In this document: positions 49,172 to 61,637 of the stretch, one piece after another
Layout: each line of letters opens with the position of its first letter
Numbering within the stretch: position 1 is the stretch's first letter
Assembly (NCBI GenBank): GCA_958430865.1
Contig: CAUDNR010000724.1
Span: 8,540 to 72,539 of the forward strand
Direction: 5' to 3'
Length of the DNA stretch: 64,000 bases
Origin: Entrophospora sp. SA101
Taxonomy: Eukaryota; Glomeromycota; Glomeromycetes; Entrophosporales; Entrophosporaceae
Program-made: the position numbers and the translations under genes
The notes under the pieces: generated by a model
What the model was told of the DNA's origin: nothing
What the model saw: only the letters and a program-made list of their open reading frames with translations
Databases searched by the model: none

Positions 49172-52100
49172 ATGTTTTGGAGGTTCCTTAATAAGATATT
49201 GTCTCCTATATTTTATCAACATGCTAAATTTTGTGCGTCTCATCAAGTCTCTGTAATGGTAATAACAATTTTCATTGTAATACCACTTTGTTATCCAGCT
49301 TTCGACACTTATTACCTAAGCTCCATAAAAGAAGACTCGAGCAAATCTTTCTTCTGGGAATCCCCTTCTTCAAGGACTCCAATCACTGAAGAAATTTTTG
49401 CTGAAAAATGTGGAACTAAGCCTCCTTTACGTGTACAACAAATTAAAATAAGCACGACGAAAAATAACAAACTACAAAACGTCTTGGAAAAAGACATGTT
49501 ACTATGGACTTTAAATTTGCAAGAGAAATTATCAACTACTTCCATAACTTATCCACATAATACAGTTTCTCCACTAATATCCTCCTCGGTTTTAATTGAA
49601 GCCAACAACAAAAACAATCCAAAAAAAGATCCTCTTCCTTACACGCTTTCAAATCTTTGTTTCAAGCCTATTAATGATAACCGTTGTCTGATACATTCTC
49701 CACTTGAATATTGGTCAAACAATCCACAAAGATTATTGAAGGATCATTCTATTTTCAATACAATATCAAAAGCAAATAAAACCAATTCTTTCGACATACC
49801 AATTCCAATAGATTCTGTGTTTGGTAATCCTGTTTATGATAAAAGAACTGGTAAAATTATCTCTGCAGATTCAATCATCCTCACATATTTCTTTAAAGAT
49901 ATTGGCGATGATTGTAATGAAGGTGAGACCATTGCAATTTGGGAAATGTTATGGAAGAAAATGGCTGAGGATGACAATCATTCTCATTATCGTGAAAATT
50001 CGAGGATAAAGGCAATTGACATTTCAACTTCTCATGATGAATCAAAACATTTACTTTATGAGGTATAATAATATTTTATTACTGTTGATATTTGATATTA
50101 TTGATGTTATATTGATTGATATTTGATATTATTATTGTTGTTATTGATAATTATAATACCATTTCCAAATAATTAATTAATCATAAATTAATTCATCAAA
50201 TAATTAATGTTTTAGTTCAACTATAATAATAATTCAGCTGTTGACCTTAATTCCGGGAGATCTAATATTTCCGCTGAAATGGTTCTTCTTATTGTTGAAT
50301 ATTTAATATTATTTTCATATATTTCATTATCACTCAGGCGTTTAAATTCTGTTAAATCTAAAATTGGTCTTGCTTTTTCAACAATTGCTCAACTACTTGC
50401 CTCACTAATTATTTCACTTAGTATTTGTTCATTATTTGATATCACTCTAACTCTTCTATCATGGTTAGTAGTTAATTAATTAAATAATCGCTCATTTTAT
50501 TTTATTATTTTTATTAACGTGATTATTTTTTTGTCAATAATAGGAAGATGTTACCATTTGTAATTATGATTATTGGTGTGGAGAATGTTGTTACTTTGAC
50601 AAAGGCTGTTACTTCTACTTCAATGGGATTAGAAGTTAAAGAAAGAGTTGCTAAAGGTATTTTATATTATTTTATTTTAATTTATTTTATCTACAAAATA
50701 CAGTACATTTATATGTGTGATATATTTATAGGACTCGAAAGTGTTGGAAATTCAATAACCAAAAATGTCGCAACTCGATTGTTATTATTACCATTATCAT
50801 GTGTGATCAATGTTGATTCTCTTCAAGAATTTTGTATCTTCATCTCTGTGACAATGATCATTGATTACTTGTTACAAATGTCACTCTATATCACCATTTT
50901 ATCAATTGATCTTCGTAGATTAGAGGTATATTTAAAAAAAAAAATTTCTTTTTTCTTTTTTAATATTTCTTCTCTAATAATAACAATATTTTCACTAGAT
51001 ATCAGATTTGTATAACCGAAAAGTTATTACGCCTATCACTAAATCCAACAACATTCGTAAATTAAGTGTCTCTGTTGAATCAAATTCAGTTCTTTCCAAA
51101 ATTTCTAATAGTCGAAATAAAATTGCAAGTTTTATGATGGTAATTTATAAATTTATTTACACTATTTATTCTATATATAATATTATAAATTATACATTTA
51201 TATTTTGTTTACTTTAAAAATTAGGCTTTACTTATAATTGCAAGTTTAACAAATGCTTACAAAGTAAAAACTGATTTATTATCATTGACATTTGTATCTG
51301 ATTTTTTTGGCAATTCAACTGTGCCAGAATCAAATTTAAATACAACGCTCTGGGAAACTTCAACTGCTACAACTACTGATAAATTTTGGGACATAGTTAA
51401 TCCTCAAAAATCTGATCAATATTTTCAATTCCGTCCAATAAAATTTATTTCAATAATTCAAAATTTTGATAGTGCTGATACCAACAATCAATCAAACAAT
51501 AACCAAAAAAGCAACAATAATGGTTTTTTATCAAATATTTTAATAATGAATTTTGATAATTGGAAATCATCTTCAATCAGAACATTAAAGTATATTATTT
51601 GGTTTATAAAATTCATCATTGCCCCAGCTATTGCTATCATCTTTGCAACTTCTTCATTGGTTAGTAGTCTAGTATCAACATCTGATCAAACTGACAAGTT
51701 AAAACCCATGTATTCAATATCTAATAATCAAAATAGAATTTCTTTGCCATCAAATTTCAATAATAGTAAGAACAACAATTATAATAATGCTAATAAAATC
51801 AATGGCTTATCAATAGAAACAACTTCAACATCTACTAAATATTTTGCTACTCCTCGTGTTGTCACATTGAGAGGATGTCATTCTGCTGATGTGGACTTAT
51901 TATGTGCTAACTCTTACAATAAGATAATCTCAACAGGGATTGACAAACATATTACCTCATGGAATGGAAAACAAGGCATTCCATTAAAAAAGCTCGAGCG
52001 TTACTTGAGGAGGTGTGACACATGTAAGTGTAAAACTACTGGTGGAAGAAAGAAATGTATATCATGGCCTGTTAGAGCAATGTGTATGAGTGAACAAACT

Positions 52101-54239
52101 GATTTGGCTGCTGCTGGTTTTGAAGATGGTGTTGTGAGAGTTTGGGACTTAAATTCTGGTCAAGCTATGTTTATATTAAAAGATACCGTGGAAGATGTTG
52201 AGTCACTTATAAATACAATGAGCAGTTATTCAACAAAAGAACGTGTCACTTGTCTAAAATTCATTGCTTCTCCTTCATTGCCATCTTACAACTCATCATC
52301 ATCCAGCTGTGATGGTGAAGATGATCATAATGGTAATCTTAATCATAATAACTATTCAAACACTTTTATGTCAAGGTCTTCTTCATTATCTTCGCTGGAA
52401 AATAACAAATCATCTGTTATTTTGCTTGCAACATATCGTAATGGTTATTTTCGTGAATGGGATCTTGTGTCTGGTCAAGTTGTACATACAATATTCACAC
52501 ATCAAAAAGGTGGCATAACTTATCTTTGTGTTGTGGGTGAAGATGAAAAGCAAGATTATAATCACGATAAATTAGTGGTTTTAACTGGTGCTAGAGATGG
52601 TTCAGTAAAATGTTGGGCTAGAAATATACATTATCCTCATAGTAATGAATCAACTCCAAGCAATAATCACAATAACAGTAATGATTCTTCATCATCACAA
52701 CCACATAAGTTTCGATGGGATCTATTATACACAATACCTGGAAGACCAAATTATGCTATAACATGTATTGCAACCAAAATAATTAAAAAGGATAGTATTG
52801 GTATTTTGGTGACTGGTACTTCTGATGGCCAGGTTAATGTATATGATTACCGAACAAGTAAACTTATTGTAACATTGAGTAAAGGTTTACTTGCAAAACA
52901 GAAATCTAAAAAAAAACATAAAAAACCAACATTACAAAAACACTCTTTGCTTCAACAACAATATCGTTTTGATAGTAATGGTTTTATTAATGGTAATGGC
53001 AAAATTAATGGTAATATACATTTTCAAAATTCAGATCAAGAATGGGATGATGATGATTATGAAGATTATGATACAGATGAAGATGATAGTGAAGATGATG
53101 AATTGTCACATGAAGATTCTATAACAAATATAATAATTCATCCACTTAAAGAAAAAAGCTGTCCATGTGGTAATACTGAAGAACCAGGTGGTTTTACAAT
53201 TGTTACTTCATCAGTTGATGAAAAAGTTCTTGTCTGGCAATTAGTTCGTAATGTGATGGATTGTACATGTATTTCATTAAATTTTGATTACCATCTCTCT
53301 AATAATAAAGCCAATAAAAAAAATTTATCGCCATCATCAATAACATCTGTAACAAATAATATAAATGATAATTTAACAAGATTCAAAAATAATGTTTCAA
53401 ATCAACTTAACAATCATCAAAAAGTAGCAGAATGGAATGGTGTTGTATCATATCAATCCAAATTCATAGGACATATAAGTCAACTTGGTGGTTCAGCAAT
53501 TGTACTTGCTAGAGAGCATGTGGTTGGTGTAAGAAAAGTTAAAAATTCAAAGAATAAACAATGTCATGGAGCTGAAGGTGAATGGGAGGTATGGATGTTG
53601 GATATTAATGAACCTCAAGCTATCGAATCAAATAATCTTTGTACAGGTGATAATAATGATATAGATAATGAAGATGAAGATGAAGAGGATGATCTTGTTG
53701 AATTATCAGTTCAGACAATTTCTTTAGTTAATGAGAAAGATTTATTTGAAGAACAACAAAAACATAAAAATGAACAACTTAAATTACAAGAAAAAGCAAG
53801 TTCTGTTGAACTTAAAGGATTTGTTAGAAAACGTAGAAACATTACAATCAATAACAACAACAACAACAACAACAATAATGGTGGTCCCATAATCACTAAT
53901 AAAGCATTTGCTTCTAGTCTGAGCAATCATCATCATCACCATGATGATGATGATGACGACTTGAATATTCAAAAAGCACAAAAAAGATATGGTAGTGTAA
54001 TGATTAATAAGGTTAATTCAGATAATGATAAAAGTAGAAATAATAATGGTAATGAACAAAGCTTGCTAAATTTTGAAGATGAAAATGATAAGAATGAAAT
54101 ATTACCATTTGCTTATATACGGCAAGTTGTTAAAGTTGGTGAAGAGGGAGTTGCAGTTGCATATGGTAATTTTATTAAAGTTGTATATTTTGAAGGATCA
54201 TCGGATGATGATGAACTAATAGACAAGGACGTTTCTTGA
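49172..54239 (+). CDS. SCAP: SCAP-like sterol-sensing SREBP escort protein
   Basis: Polytopic ER protein that senses sterol and escorts SREBP to the Golgi. Six exons join in phase: 49172-50062, 50216-50463, 50544-50656, 50732-50925, 50999-51139 and 51225-54239 (1533 aa). Order: cytosolic head, TM1 (~residues 27-50, VSVMVITIFIVIPLCYPAF), a large luminal loop with cysteines, then the sterol-sensing domain (EMVLLIVEYLILFSYISLSL, MLPFVIMIIGVENVVTLTKA, LCVINVD-type helices). Further membrane spans follow, and a C-terminal half of WD40 repeats (AAAGFEDGVVRVWDLNSGQA, VVLTGARDGSVKCWAR, TGTSDGQVNVYDYR) interrupted by Asn/Asp/Ser-rich inserts. The architecture identifies SCAP, since NPC1, HMG-CoA reductase and Patched lack the WD40 tail. 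No SREBP gene is in the window. Confidence 0.93.
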
Positions 54240-56459
54240 AGTTATTGTTATTAATCATATCATCATCAGTTTTATTTTTTCTTTATATATCTATCAATTT
54301 TATTTTTTCTTTATATATTTATTTTTTTAATCAGTCCATTTGTTATATATATTCATAATATTATTATCAAAAAGCTTGTATAAATACTATTTGTTTTTTT
54401 ACTTTTGTGATATAAATATTTCAATTGACTTTGTAGATAGATAGAAGACTTGACAATGTATAAGCGATAACTAAATGATTTCTTTTTATATATAATCACT
54501 GATTCATGAATGAATTGGAGCATGCCCCTGTCTGTTTCCTACAATGCAAATCACTTCGTCACAGAGTTTACCTTTTAAAATGAAATCATCTTCCCTGTAA
54601 ACATTTTTTTTAGACTGGACACATGATAAAAATGCACTTGATCATTTTGATAATGCAATTTTCTTAAGTTCTTAAGCTCATGTAAAGCATTCGTTTTATC
54701 AGTTGTGACGAAATCAATTTAAAATAGAAAAAGTCATGTGACTGTGCACAAAACCCATTTTTATGGAAAATCTATTTTATATTTTAATTAACATATATAT
54801 ATATATATCACTTTAAATTTTCTTTATATTTTGGTAAAATTGATCAATAATTTACTTAAAAGTAAAAGTTTGAGGCTTCTGTGATCTTGTATGTCAGAAT
54901 TGTGTCATTATTATTATTAATAAGTAATTATACTTGCAGGTAAAAAACTTATTTTATATTCTCTTTAATAGTTTCCAATATGATTGCCCTGGTAGTTTTT
55001 TATATTGTATGTTTTTTTAATATTTAATATTTATATATATATATATAAATTAAATTAAAATCACTACTATGTATCTTTCTCTTAGTTGAACCAAAATAAA
55101 CAAACATTACTTATCTTTTTGTTGTTATTTAATTATTTCCTTGAATGCAAATGCTTTTGCCATCACTATTCATGTCTATTAATGGTGATTGTATTATTAT
55201 TCATAGTAAATAATTGCATCACCCTGAGTAATAATACCATGCAGAAATGAAAATTTTAAGGAACCAATTTTAAAAAAGACTGCATAATAATGTGCATCTA
55301 TCCAGGACACCAAAATAAATAAATAAATAATTTTTGGAATAAAATTATTTTTCCTTCCAATTTCATACAAGCTGGAGAGTTCCTTAATGATCATTCTCAA
55401 AATCCCAAAAAATAGAATGAACAAATCTGATATTGATCACAGGCAGAGTAGGTCTTGGAAATTAATTGTTAGATCTCAGCCAAGGTTTTGACTTTTGGAG
55501 ATGGAATTGCTTGAGTGAAGGTTGTACATGGTTGTTTGTGATGTTGTTATTGGTCCTATACTTAATATTATTGTCAATGTATAGGGTGGTGGTGGATTCG
55601 AAGCTCCAGGCATCGGATAGTATCTGTATCCAATACATACATGTTAGCCAAGATTGGTTTTGCATTTGCCAAATATTTTGGCAACATTCTGGCTTTCCCA
55701 TATTCCCTATATTAATGGTCATAAAAAAACCACCCAGAGTTTTGGCTATTGAATCAAAGAATTCAAATAATTTTGGATATAATTTTGGCCACTATTAAAA
55801 TTAATTTTTGGCTACTTTGAAAACTATTTTGGCAATGATCATTTACTAACAGAAGTAATTTTGGCCAACATGTATGGTCCAATACCAACCTTGATCATTT
55901 CCTTTCACAATCATGCAATCACTATGCACAATTCAGCACTATGAGATTTTTTCCACAGGAGAAAGGGGAATTGGATATGCCAATAGACTTTGGATGAGCA
56001 AGAGGCTTTAAACACTCCACAACAATGTAATCCTAATAAATCCCAGGGCCAAGCTCCCTCCCCATTTAGGATTATTCCCGTTCCGTTGGGATTTATTTGC
56101 ATTGTTGTATCACCAGGTGGAGCAGGTCTGATTAGCCTTATGCACTCAAGGAAGGCAGTTAATGTTTGAATATTCAAGTCCTGAGCCTCAAATGTTACAT
56201 GTTGATTTGTTTCTTGGTTTCCCTAATTGTCCAAAGAGAAATTTTCAGCTCTTTTTGCTTCAACACTTATGATCATTGAATATTAATGTTAATAATGTTA
56301 ATGCAAAACAAATATACAAATCATTTGTTGAATACCCAATTTTCTTCATCTCCCGTCCAAAAAATTTTAAAATGGGGGTTTGTACAACATATGTTCCTTA
56401 AAAAAATTTTTTTTTTGTGTTTTGCGCTAAATTTTCTTTATCTTCTTTAATATTTAATA
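54240..56459. other. intergenic, no recognisable gene
   Basis: AT-rich DNA with TA microsatellites (about 54790-54808, 55032-55048). A GC-richer block at about 55480-56220 has short open frames on both strands and repeated TTTTGGCCA/TTTTGGC words. It is probably transposon-derived, but I could not identify it. Confidence 0.5.
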
Positions 56460-56465
56460 TAAAAA

Positions 56466-57981
56466 ATGGCAAAAAGAAGTTTAAAAATCTAGCCCAGTTA
56501 TCTGAAAGTAATTTGTAAGTATTATTAGAGAATTATTATTTTATTATCAACTCTCTAAACTTTTTAACTCATTTTACTACAAAAATAGCAATAGTGATGG
56601 ACATGATGAGCCCCTAAATGATGCAAACATAGTCATTCAACAACATATAACATAAAAAGGCCAGATCTGTGGTCAGCTGATAACAAAGCAACTCCGGGGG
56701 AACTATACATTGCAATAATAAAATTGGAGTTGGATAATGAAAAATATGATGGGGAGCATTATCATACCTTATGTTTGCTAAGTCACAAACAACTCCCCCA
56801 AATTCAATCAAGTGCATTATTTTTTAATTCAAGCACTAAAATCTTGAATGTGTATTCACACCAAAACCAATCAAAATCGGTGCAGAGAAGTTAGAAATGC
56901 TTCTCAAATTTACATTACGTTTATTTACATCAATACTAGGCAAAGAACTTGTTTATGAAAATGATCAATTTTCATATCTAGTTGCTCCACTTTTGCCACA
57001 TTCACAAATTAGTCAGAATGCTGATAAATATATTGACTGGAATGAAGTCAAGAAGGCTGAATATGAACATTTGGAGGTTGATCTAATGAATTTAGATAAC
57101 ACAATTATAATTGATTATGCTGATAATTTAAAATATTACTTTGTAAGTCAATATGTCATGACCTAAATCCATTATCACCAATACCACCAAGAATGGCCAT
57201 AATAACGAAGGAAAAAGGTTGTAAAAATTTTGTTGAATTTATAAAAAAATATCCAATCTTGGAGTAAAAAATTTTAATCAACCATTGATCAATGTCAAAG
57301 AGATCTCAAAATTCACAAATTTTTTACAACCTGGCGCACTTCCTATGTTAGCACCAACAACATATCTGATGCCAGAATTTGTTAAAAATTTTTCAATTGA
57401 AGCTTCAATTTTCAGATCAGCATTGTTATTACCATCAATACTCACAAGATTGGATTCACAACTTTTGGCCTTAGAATTGAAAAATAGATTAGTTTTACCA
57501 ATCAATAATGAGTATTTGCTGTCAGCCTTAACTACTTCATCTGCAAATATGGAAATGGTGATTCATTTTTAAAATTCTGTGTGACCATTAGATTATATGT
57601 TTCTTCTGAAGTGAACATGAGTAAACTTACTAAAGAATGTGTTAAAATCATTTGCAACAAAACACTTTATAAAAGTGCAAAAAAATTGCATTTATATGAA
57701 CATGTAAGTCTTAACCTTTTATTTTTTTTTAAAAAAAATAACAAAAATGGCAATAATTAATTACTTTTTTCTTTTTTCAAAATAGCAGCATTACAACAGA
57801 AGATTCAGAAGTAGGGAGTCAACATTGCACATTATCAATTCATGATTCTGTAGTTGGACAAGCAAGCTCCAAGAGTGATACAATATCAATAAAACTCGCA
57901 GCACAAATTGTTTTAGAAAAAATTGAGAAAGATGATGAATACCTTGATTTTGGATGTGGCTGTTCAAGTGAATATAAATAG
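56466..57981 (+). pseudogene. Dicer-like pseudogene, copy A
   Basis: Fragments of a fungal Dicer in order. The pre-PAZ region (PGELYIAIIKLELDNEKYDG, LLKFTLRLFTSILGKELVYE, SYLVAPLLP) is at about 56680-57165. A PAZ-region phrase (QPLINVKEISKFTNFLQPGA) and LLPSILTRLDSQLLALEL follow at 57274-57570. The RNase IIIa domain comes next, from GDSFLKFCVTIRLYVSSEVN to LYKSAKKLHLYEHV (57560-57704). Last is a dsRBD-like end (KLAAQIVLEKIEKDDEYLDF) to TAG at 57979-57981. Between SANMEM and GDSFLKF the stretch that should hold the RNase III signature (ERLExLGD) is missing, with a frame change. There are also frameshifts near 56650 and 57160, an in-frame stop near 57266, and no RNase IIIb or helicase. Dead, but well preserved in parts. 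Confidence 0.8.
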
Positions 57982-58964
57982 TTTCAAGTATATACATTAC
58001 ATGTTACAAAAAAATGGAAAATTTTGATACAAATGAGAAAAGGTATATTTTTGTTCTTTCTAGCAGTAAATTGTCACAACTTTCTATATAAAACCATTCA
58101 CAAGCCCATTACAAAGAAAGATTAAGAAGTTAATTTGATTTAAATATAATTTTGAAAGTCTGTTATTTAAGTTCAAAATTTATTCATTAGAATTTAAGCT
58201 TAAAGTCATGTCACATCAATTGATTTTCTATATGTGAAAATAAATTTGAAATTCATGTCACATGAAGTTTTTTTAAAATATCTCATTATTTTTATAATAA
58301 ACTCAAACTTCGTTGTTAAAGTAAAATGAAAGTACTCCATTAAAGCTTTCTAATGAATAATCTTTCATATCGAAAGGTCTTCTCTACATGAATTCATGGT
58401 TACTCAAAAATGGTATTACTTTTTCACTTCAAAGCTCAATATTGCTTTAAAAGACTTGATAGTAAATGAGAAGGTGTAGAATACTTTAAGCTTCATATGG
58501 TTATTACTTTATGGGTATATTGCTAATAAGTTTTAGAGAGGTTCACAAAAAACTATTTTATAGAAATTTAATAATCATGAAGAATTTTTGTAGATGGATT
58601 CAGCAAAAACTAAAAGGTATTTTATAATTTATTGGTGATTGTTTTATATTTCTGACTTTATATTGATTGTATATATAATAAGTTTTTTTATCTAATTTCG
58701 TGTAACAAATAAAATATGGGGTTGTAGATCAATTCAAATCTATTTTGCAAATTAATTTAAAAAATTCTTTGTTGCCCAATTACTCATTTTTTTTTTTTAT
58801 TAAGTAAACAAGACCTGATTTTTTCACCAGTTATAATCCTTATAATATAAATGCATATTATGCAAAAAACTCAATTTTGGTCAGGGGACACTTAAGCTAT
58901 CTTTTGCTAGAGAACCCCACATATGGAAATTATATGTAGAATATATGGAATTGGTTTTTCTGAT
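57982..58964. other. non-coding between the two Dicer relics
   Basis: AT-rich with many TCACATGAA/GTCATGTCACA words and no open frame of note. Its position in the duplication suggests it is decayed flanking DNA of copy A. Confidence 0.5.
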
Positions 58965-59990
58965 GACTAGGCAAAGAACTTGTATATATATGAAATTGAT
59001 CAACTTTCATATCTAGTTGCTCCACTTTTGAATTGATCGGAATGCTGATAAATATATTGACTGAAATGAAGTCAAGAAGGCTGCATATGAATATTTTGAG
59101 GACAATCTAATGAATTTAGATGACACAGTTATAATTGATTATGCTGATAATTTTGCACAGTCAATATTTCATGATCTAAATCCACTATCACCAATACCAC
59201 CAAGAATGGCCACAATAAAGACTAGTGCCGTAAATTATGATGATGGTAGTAATTGTATCTACGGCATATAAAAAGTGGTTGCAATTACCTTTGCAACCAC
59301 TTTTGCAACCATACTTTTTCCTTTTTTGGATTACGGCACTAGTCTTTAGGCCACAATAATAAAGGAAAAGGATTGTAAAAAATTTGTTGAATTTTATAAA
59401 AAAATATCTTAAGTAAACATCTTAATCAACCATTGATCAATGTCAAAGAAATCTCAAAAATCACGAATTTTTTACAACCTGGTGCACTTCCTATATTAGC
59501 ACCAACAACATATGTGGTGCCAAAATTTTATAAAAAATTTTCAATTGGGGCATCAATTTTCAGATCTGTATTATTATTACCATTGATACTTACAAGATTG
59601 GATTCACAAGTTACAGAATTTTTATCTGTAATGGAAAAAATATAAGAAAAGGGAGAGGATGTTGATGATTATTAAAACAATGTAGAGGTTCCTAAAGAAA
59701 TGGGGAGCATGGTAAAAAGCATCTTTGTGGATGCAAAACTTGATTCACAATTTCCTCAAACATTGTTTGATTTATGGATTGAGTCAGTTTTAAGTGATCA
59801 TGTTGCTCCTCTTATGTTGCCAATGATAAATCTTACAGAAGCATGGATGTGAACAATTTTTATGGTAAGTCTTAACTTTTATTTAAAAATAACAAAAATG
59901 GCAATAATTAATTTTTTCTTTTTCAAAAATAGCAACATCACAACAGAAGATCAGAAGTAGAAAGTCAACATTGCACATTATCAATTCATG
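58965..59990 (+). pseudogene. Dicer-like pseudogene, copy B
   Basis: A diverged direct duplicate of copy A, starting at the ACTAGGCAAAGAACTTG landmark (58969 versus 56935). It keeps the DLMNLDDTVIIDYAD-type pre-PAZ stretch, LNPLSPIPPRMA, the QPLINVKEISK region and LLLPLILTRLDSQ. It then continues with VEVPKEMGSMVKSIFVDAKL and QTLFDLWIESVLSDHV, which resembles the RNase IIIb domain absent from copy A. It ends near the shared GTCAACATTGCACATTATCA at about 59965. It has several stops and frameshifts, and a MITE at 59217-59347 splits it. A and B retain partly complementary domains of one ancestral gene. Confidence 0.72.
59217..59347. mobile_element. MULE-like MITE with 9-bp target duplication
   Basis: 131 bp with 17-bp terminal inverted repeats AAAGACTAGTGCCGTAA and TTACGGCACTAGTCTTT. 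GGCCACAAT flanks both sides (59208-59216 and 59349-59357, one extra A on the right). A 9-bp duplication is typical of Mutator-like elements. The uninterrupted site is preserved in Dicer copy A (GGCCATAATAACGAAGG at about 57195). The interior has TGGTTGCAA repeats. The MITE in the palindrome arms is a relative. Confidence 0.88.
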
Positions 59991-60365
59991 CTTAAAGTCA
60001 TGAGATGCTATGGTTGCTTGCCAAAACTCTCTCAGAAATCAATCAGCAAAGTTCAGTTGGTTACACACCAATTGTTTATTAGAGCTTTGACAGAGTTTCA
60101 GCAGTCATTAAGAGGTTTCAGCAAGCAACCTTATATGGGGTATACTGCAACAAAACCAGACAAAGTGAACATTAGTATTACCAATAATTTTAGGAATCAA
60201 AATTTAGTAATGTGATTATTCTCATTTGTTATCTTTGTTTTTTTCTTAATATTAAGTGGTATATAGAATTACCCCTATATAAAAATAATTAATATGAAGT
60301 TAATTTATATTAGGTCTACCATGGAGCCCAAGAATTATATTACTATTAGAAGTATTTTAAAAAAG
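59991..60365. other. non-coding with one short open frame
   Basis: A 75-codon open frame (59988-60215, containing ALTEFQQSLRGFSKQPYMGY) looks weakly coding but has no recognised family. Nothing else seen before the hAT element. Confidence 0.4.
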
Positions 60366-61347
60366 TAGAGATGTTAATCAGTCCTGGACTTAAAGTCCCA
60401 GAAAAAGTCCAAACTTTTTCAAATAGTTAATAAAAATATTTATTATATACTTTTATTATATATTATTATAAAATTTTGTAAATATAAAAAAAATTATATT
60501 ATAAAAATATATTTAATATATTTTATATTGAAACAATCTTTGCTTCAATCCAATTTTTAAGACATAAACTTGCTCATGCCTTTTCAGGATCCAATTTATT
60601 ATGAACTGGGCTTAATTTGTGTTTAGTTATGCTAAAGTTGACTCATTTGACACATTAGTTGCTTGTATTGAAAAAAAAATCACAAGCCATATGTGACAAA
60701 ACAGTATAATTGGGATCTTTAGATCTTGTAAAATACTGCCCAGGCAATTTACTTCTTCTGGCATTTCTGATTATCTTTTGATAAATTCATTGTTTGAAGT
60801 TGATTGATTATAGTGATTTGAAATGATCTTTTAAAATAACTACATGTTGATGTTGAATTTATTGATGGGCTTCTAAAGATAAATTATATTTTTCTGAATA
60901 CAATACATCATCAATATTTTATCATAGTCATTAATGAAAACAAAAGGTTGTGATTGTTTTTGTGCTTCAATTTTGTTGTAAGTGTCTTTGTAAAGATCAA
61001 ATTTGCCATCAACCTTAAAGCTATTTCAATTGATGATGACATTTGAAAAAATTATATATATCACATGTATACATGAAGTCAAAATTAAAACCCCAAAGTC
61101 AAAATGTTTTGACTTGAGACAACTACATAGTAAAAATCAGTTTTGACCTTATTTCGACCCTATTTTGACCAGATCTGCAAATAGTCAAAATAGTTTTGAC
61201 TTCATGTATAATCACATGAAATTTTTTTTAAATATTAATGTTACACAAAGACTTATAGGGACTTTAAGTCCTGGTAGGACCGAACCTGAAACAATTCAGT
61301 CCTGGACTTTTTGGGACTCATTCCCAAAAGACTGGTTGACATCCCTA
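60366..61347. mobile_element. hAT-type non-autonomous element (982 bp) with perfect TSD
   Basis: Left end TAGAGATGTTAATCAGTC and right end, on the other strand, TAGGGATGTCAACCAGTC are typical hAT-like termini. The element is flanked by TAAAAAAG at 60358-60365 and 61348-61355, a perfect 8-bp target-site duplication. Subterminal copies of AGTCCTGGACTT and GGGACTTTAAGTCC occur at both ends. The interior has many TTTTGAC words and no transposase, so it depends on an autonomous relative. Confidence 0.9.
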
Positions 61348-61637
61348 TAAAAAAGGAACAAGGTGAATAGCACCTTATATTTCAAAATAAATAATATTCA
61401 GACACTGGAAGCTTATCCAAGGAAAGAAAGGATTACTTATGAAATTTACCAAGAGGAAGAAAACAGAATGAGGTGTGCTATTACTAAGGTTACTGGTCCA
61501 AACTATTTTGAAAAAAAGTAGCTTTGACAATATTTCTCTTCCTCTTCATTTGTAGTCGTATTTCCACACCATGGTTAGTGTAGCAATTATAGGTGCTGCA
61601 AAATTAAAAACCAAAGAACCCCAAATCCCAAGTTACT
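61348..61637 (+). other. short region with coding-like relic
   Basis: About 61382-61520 reads as an open plus-strand fragment (LEAYPRKERITYEIYQEEEN onwards, ending FEKK) with coding-like composition and no recognised family. The remainder is non-coding. Confidence 0.35.

Noticed and set aside
53711..53981. Minus-strand Leu/Val-rich ORFs over the SCAP gene
   Set aside because: Antisense of the poly-Asn/Asp insert in the WD40 region.
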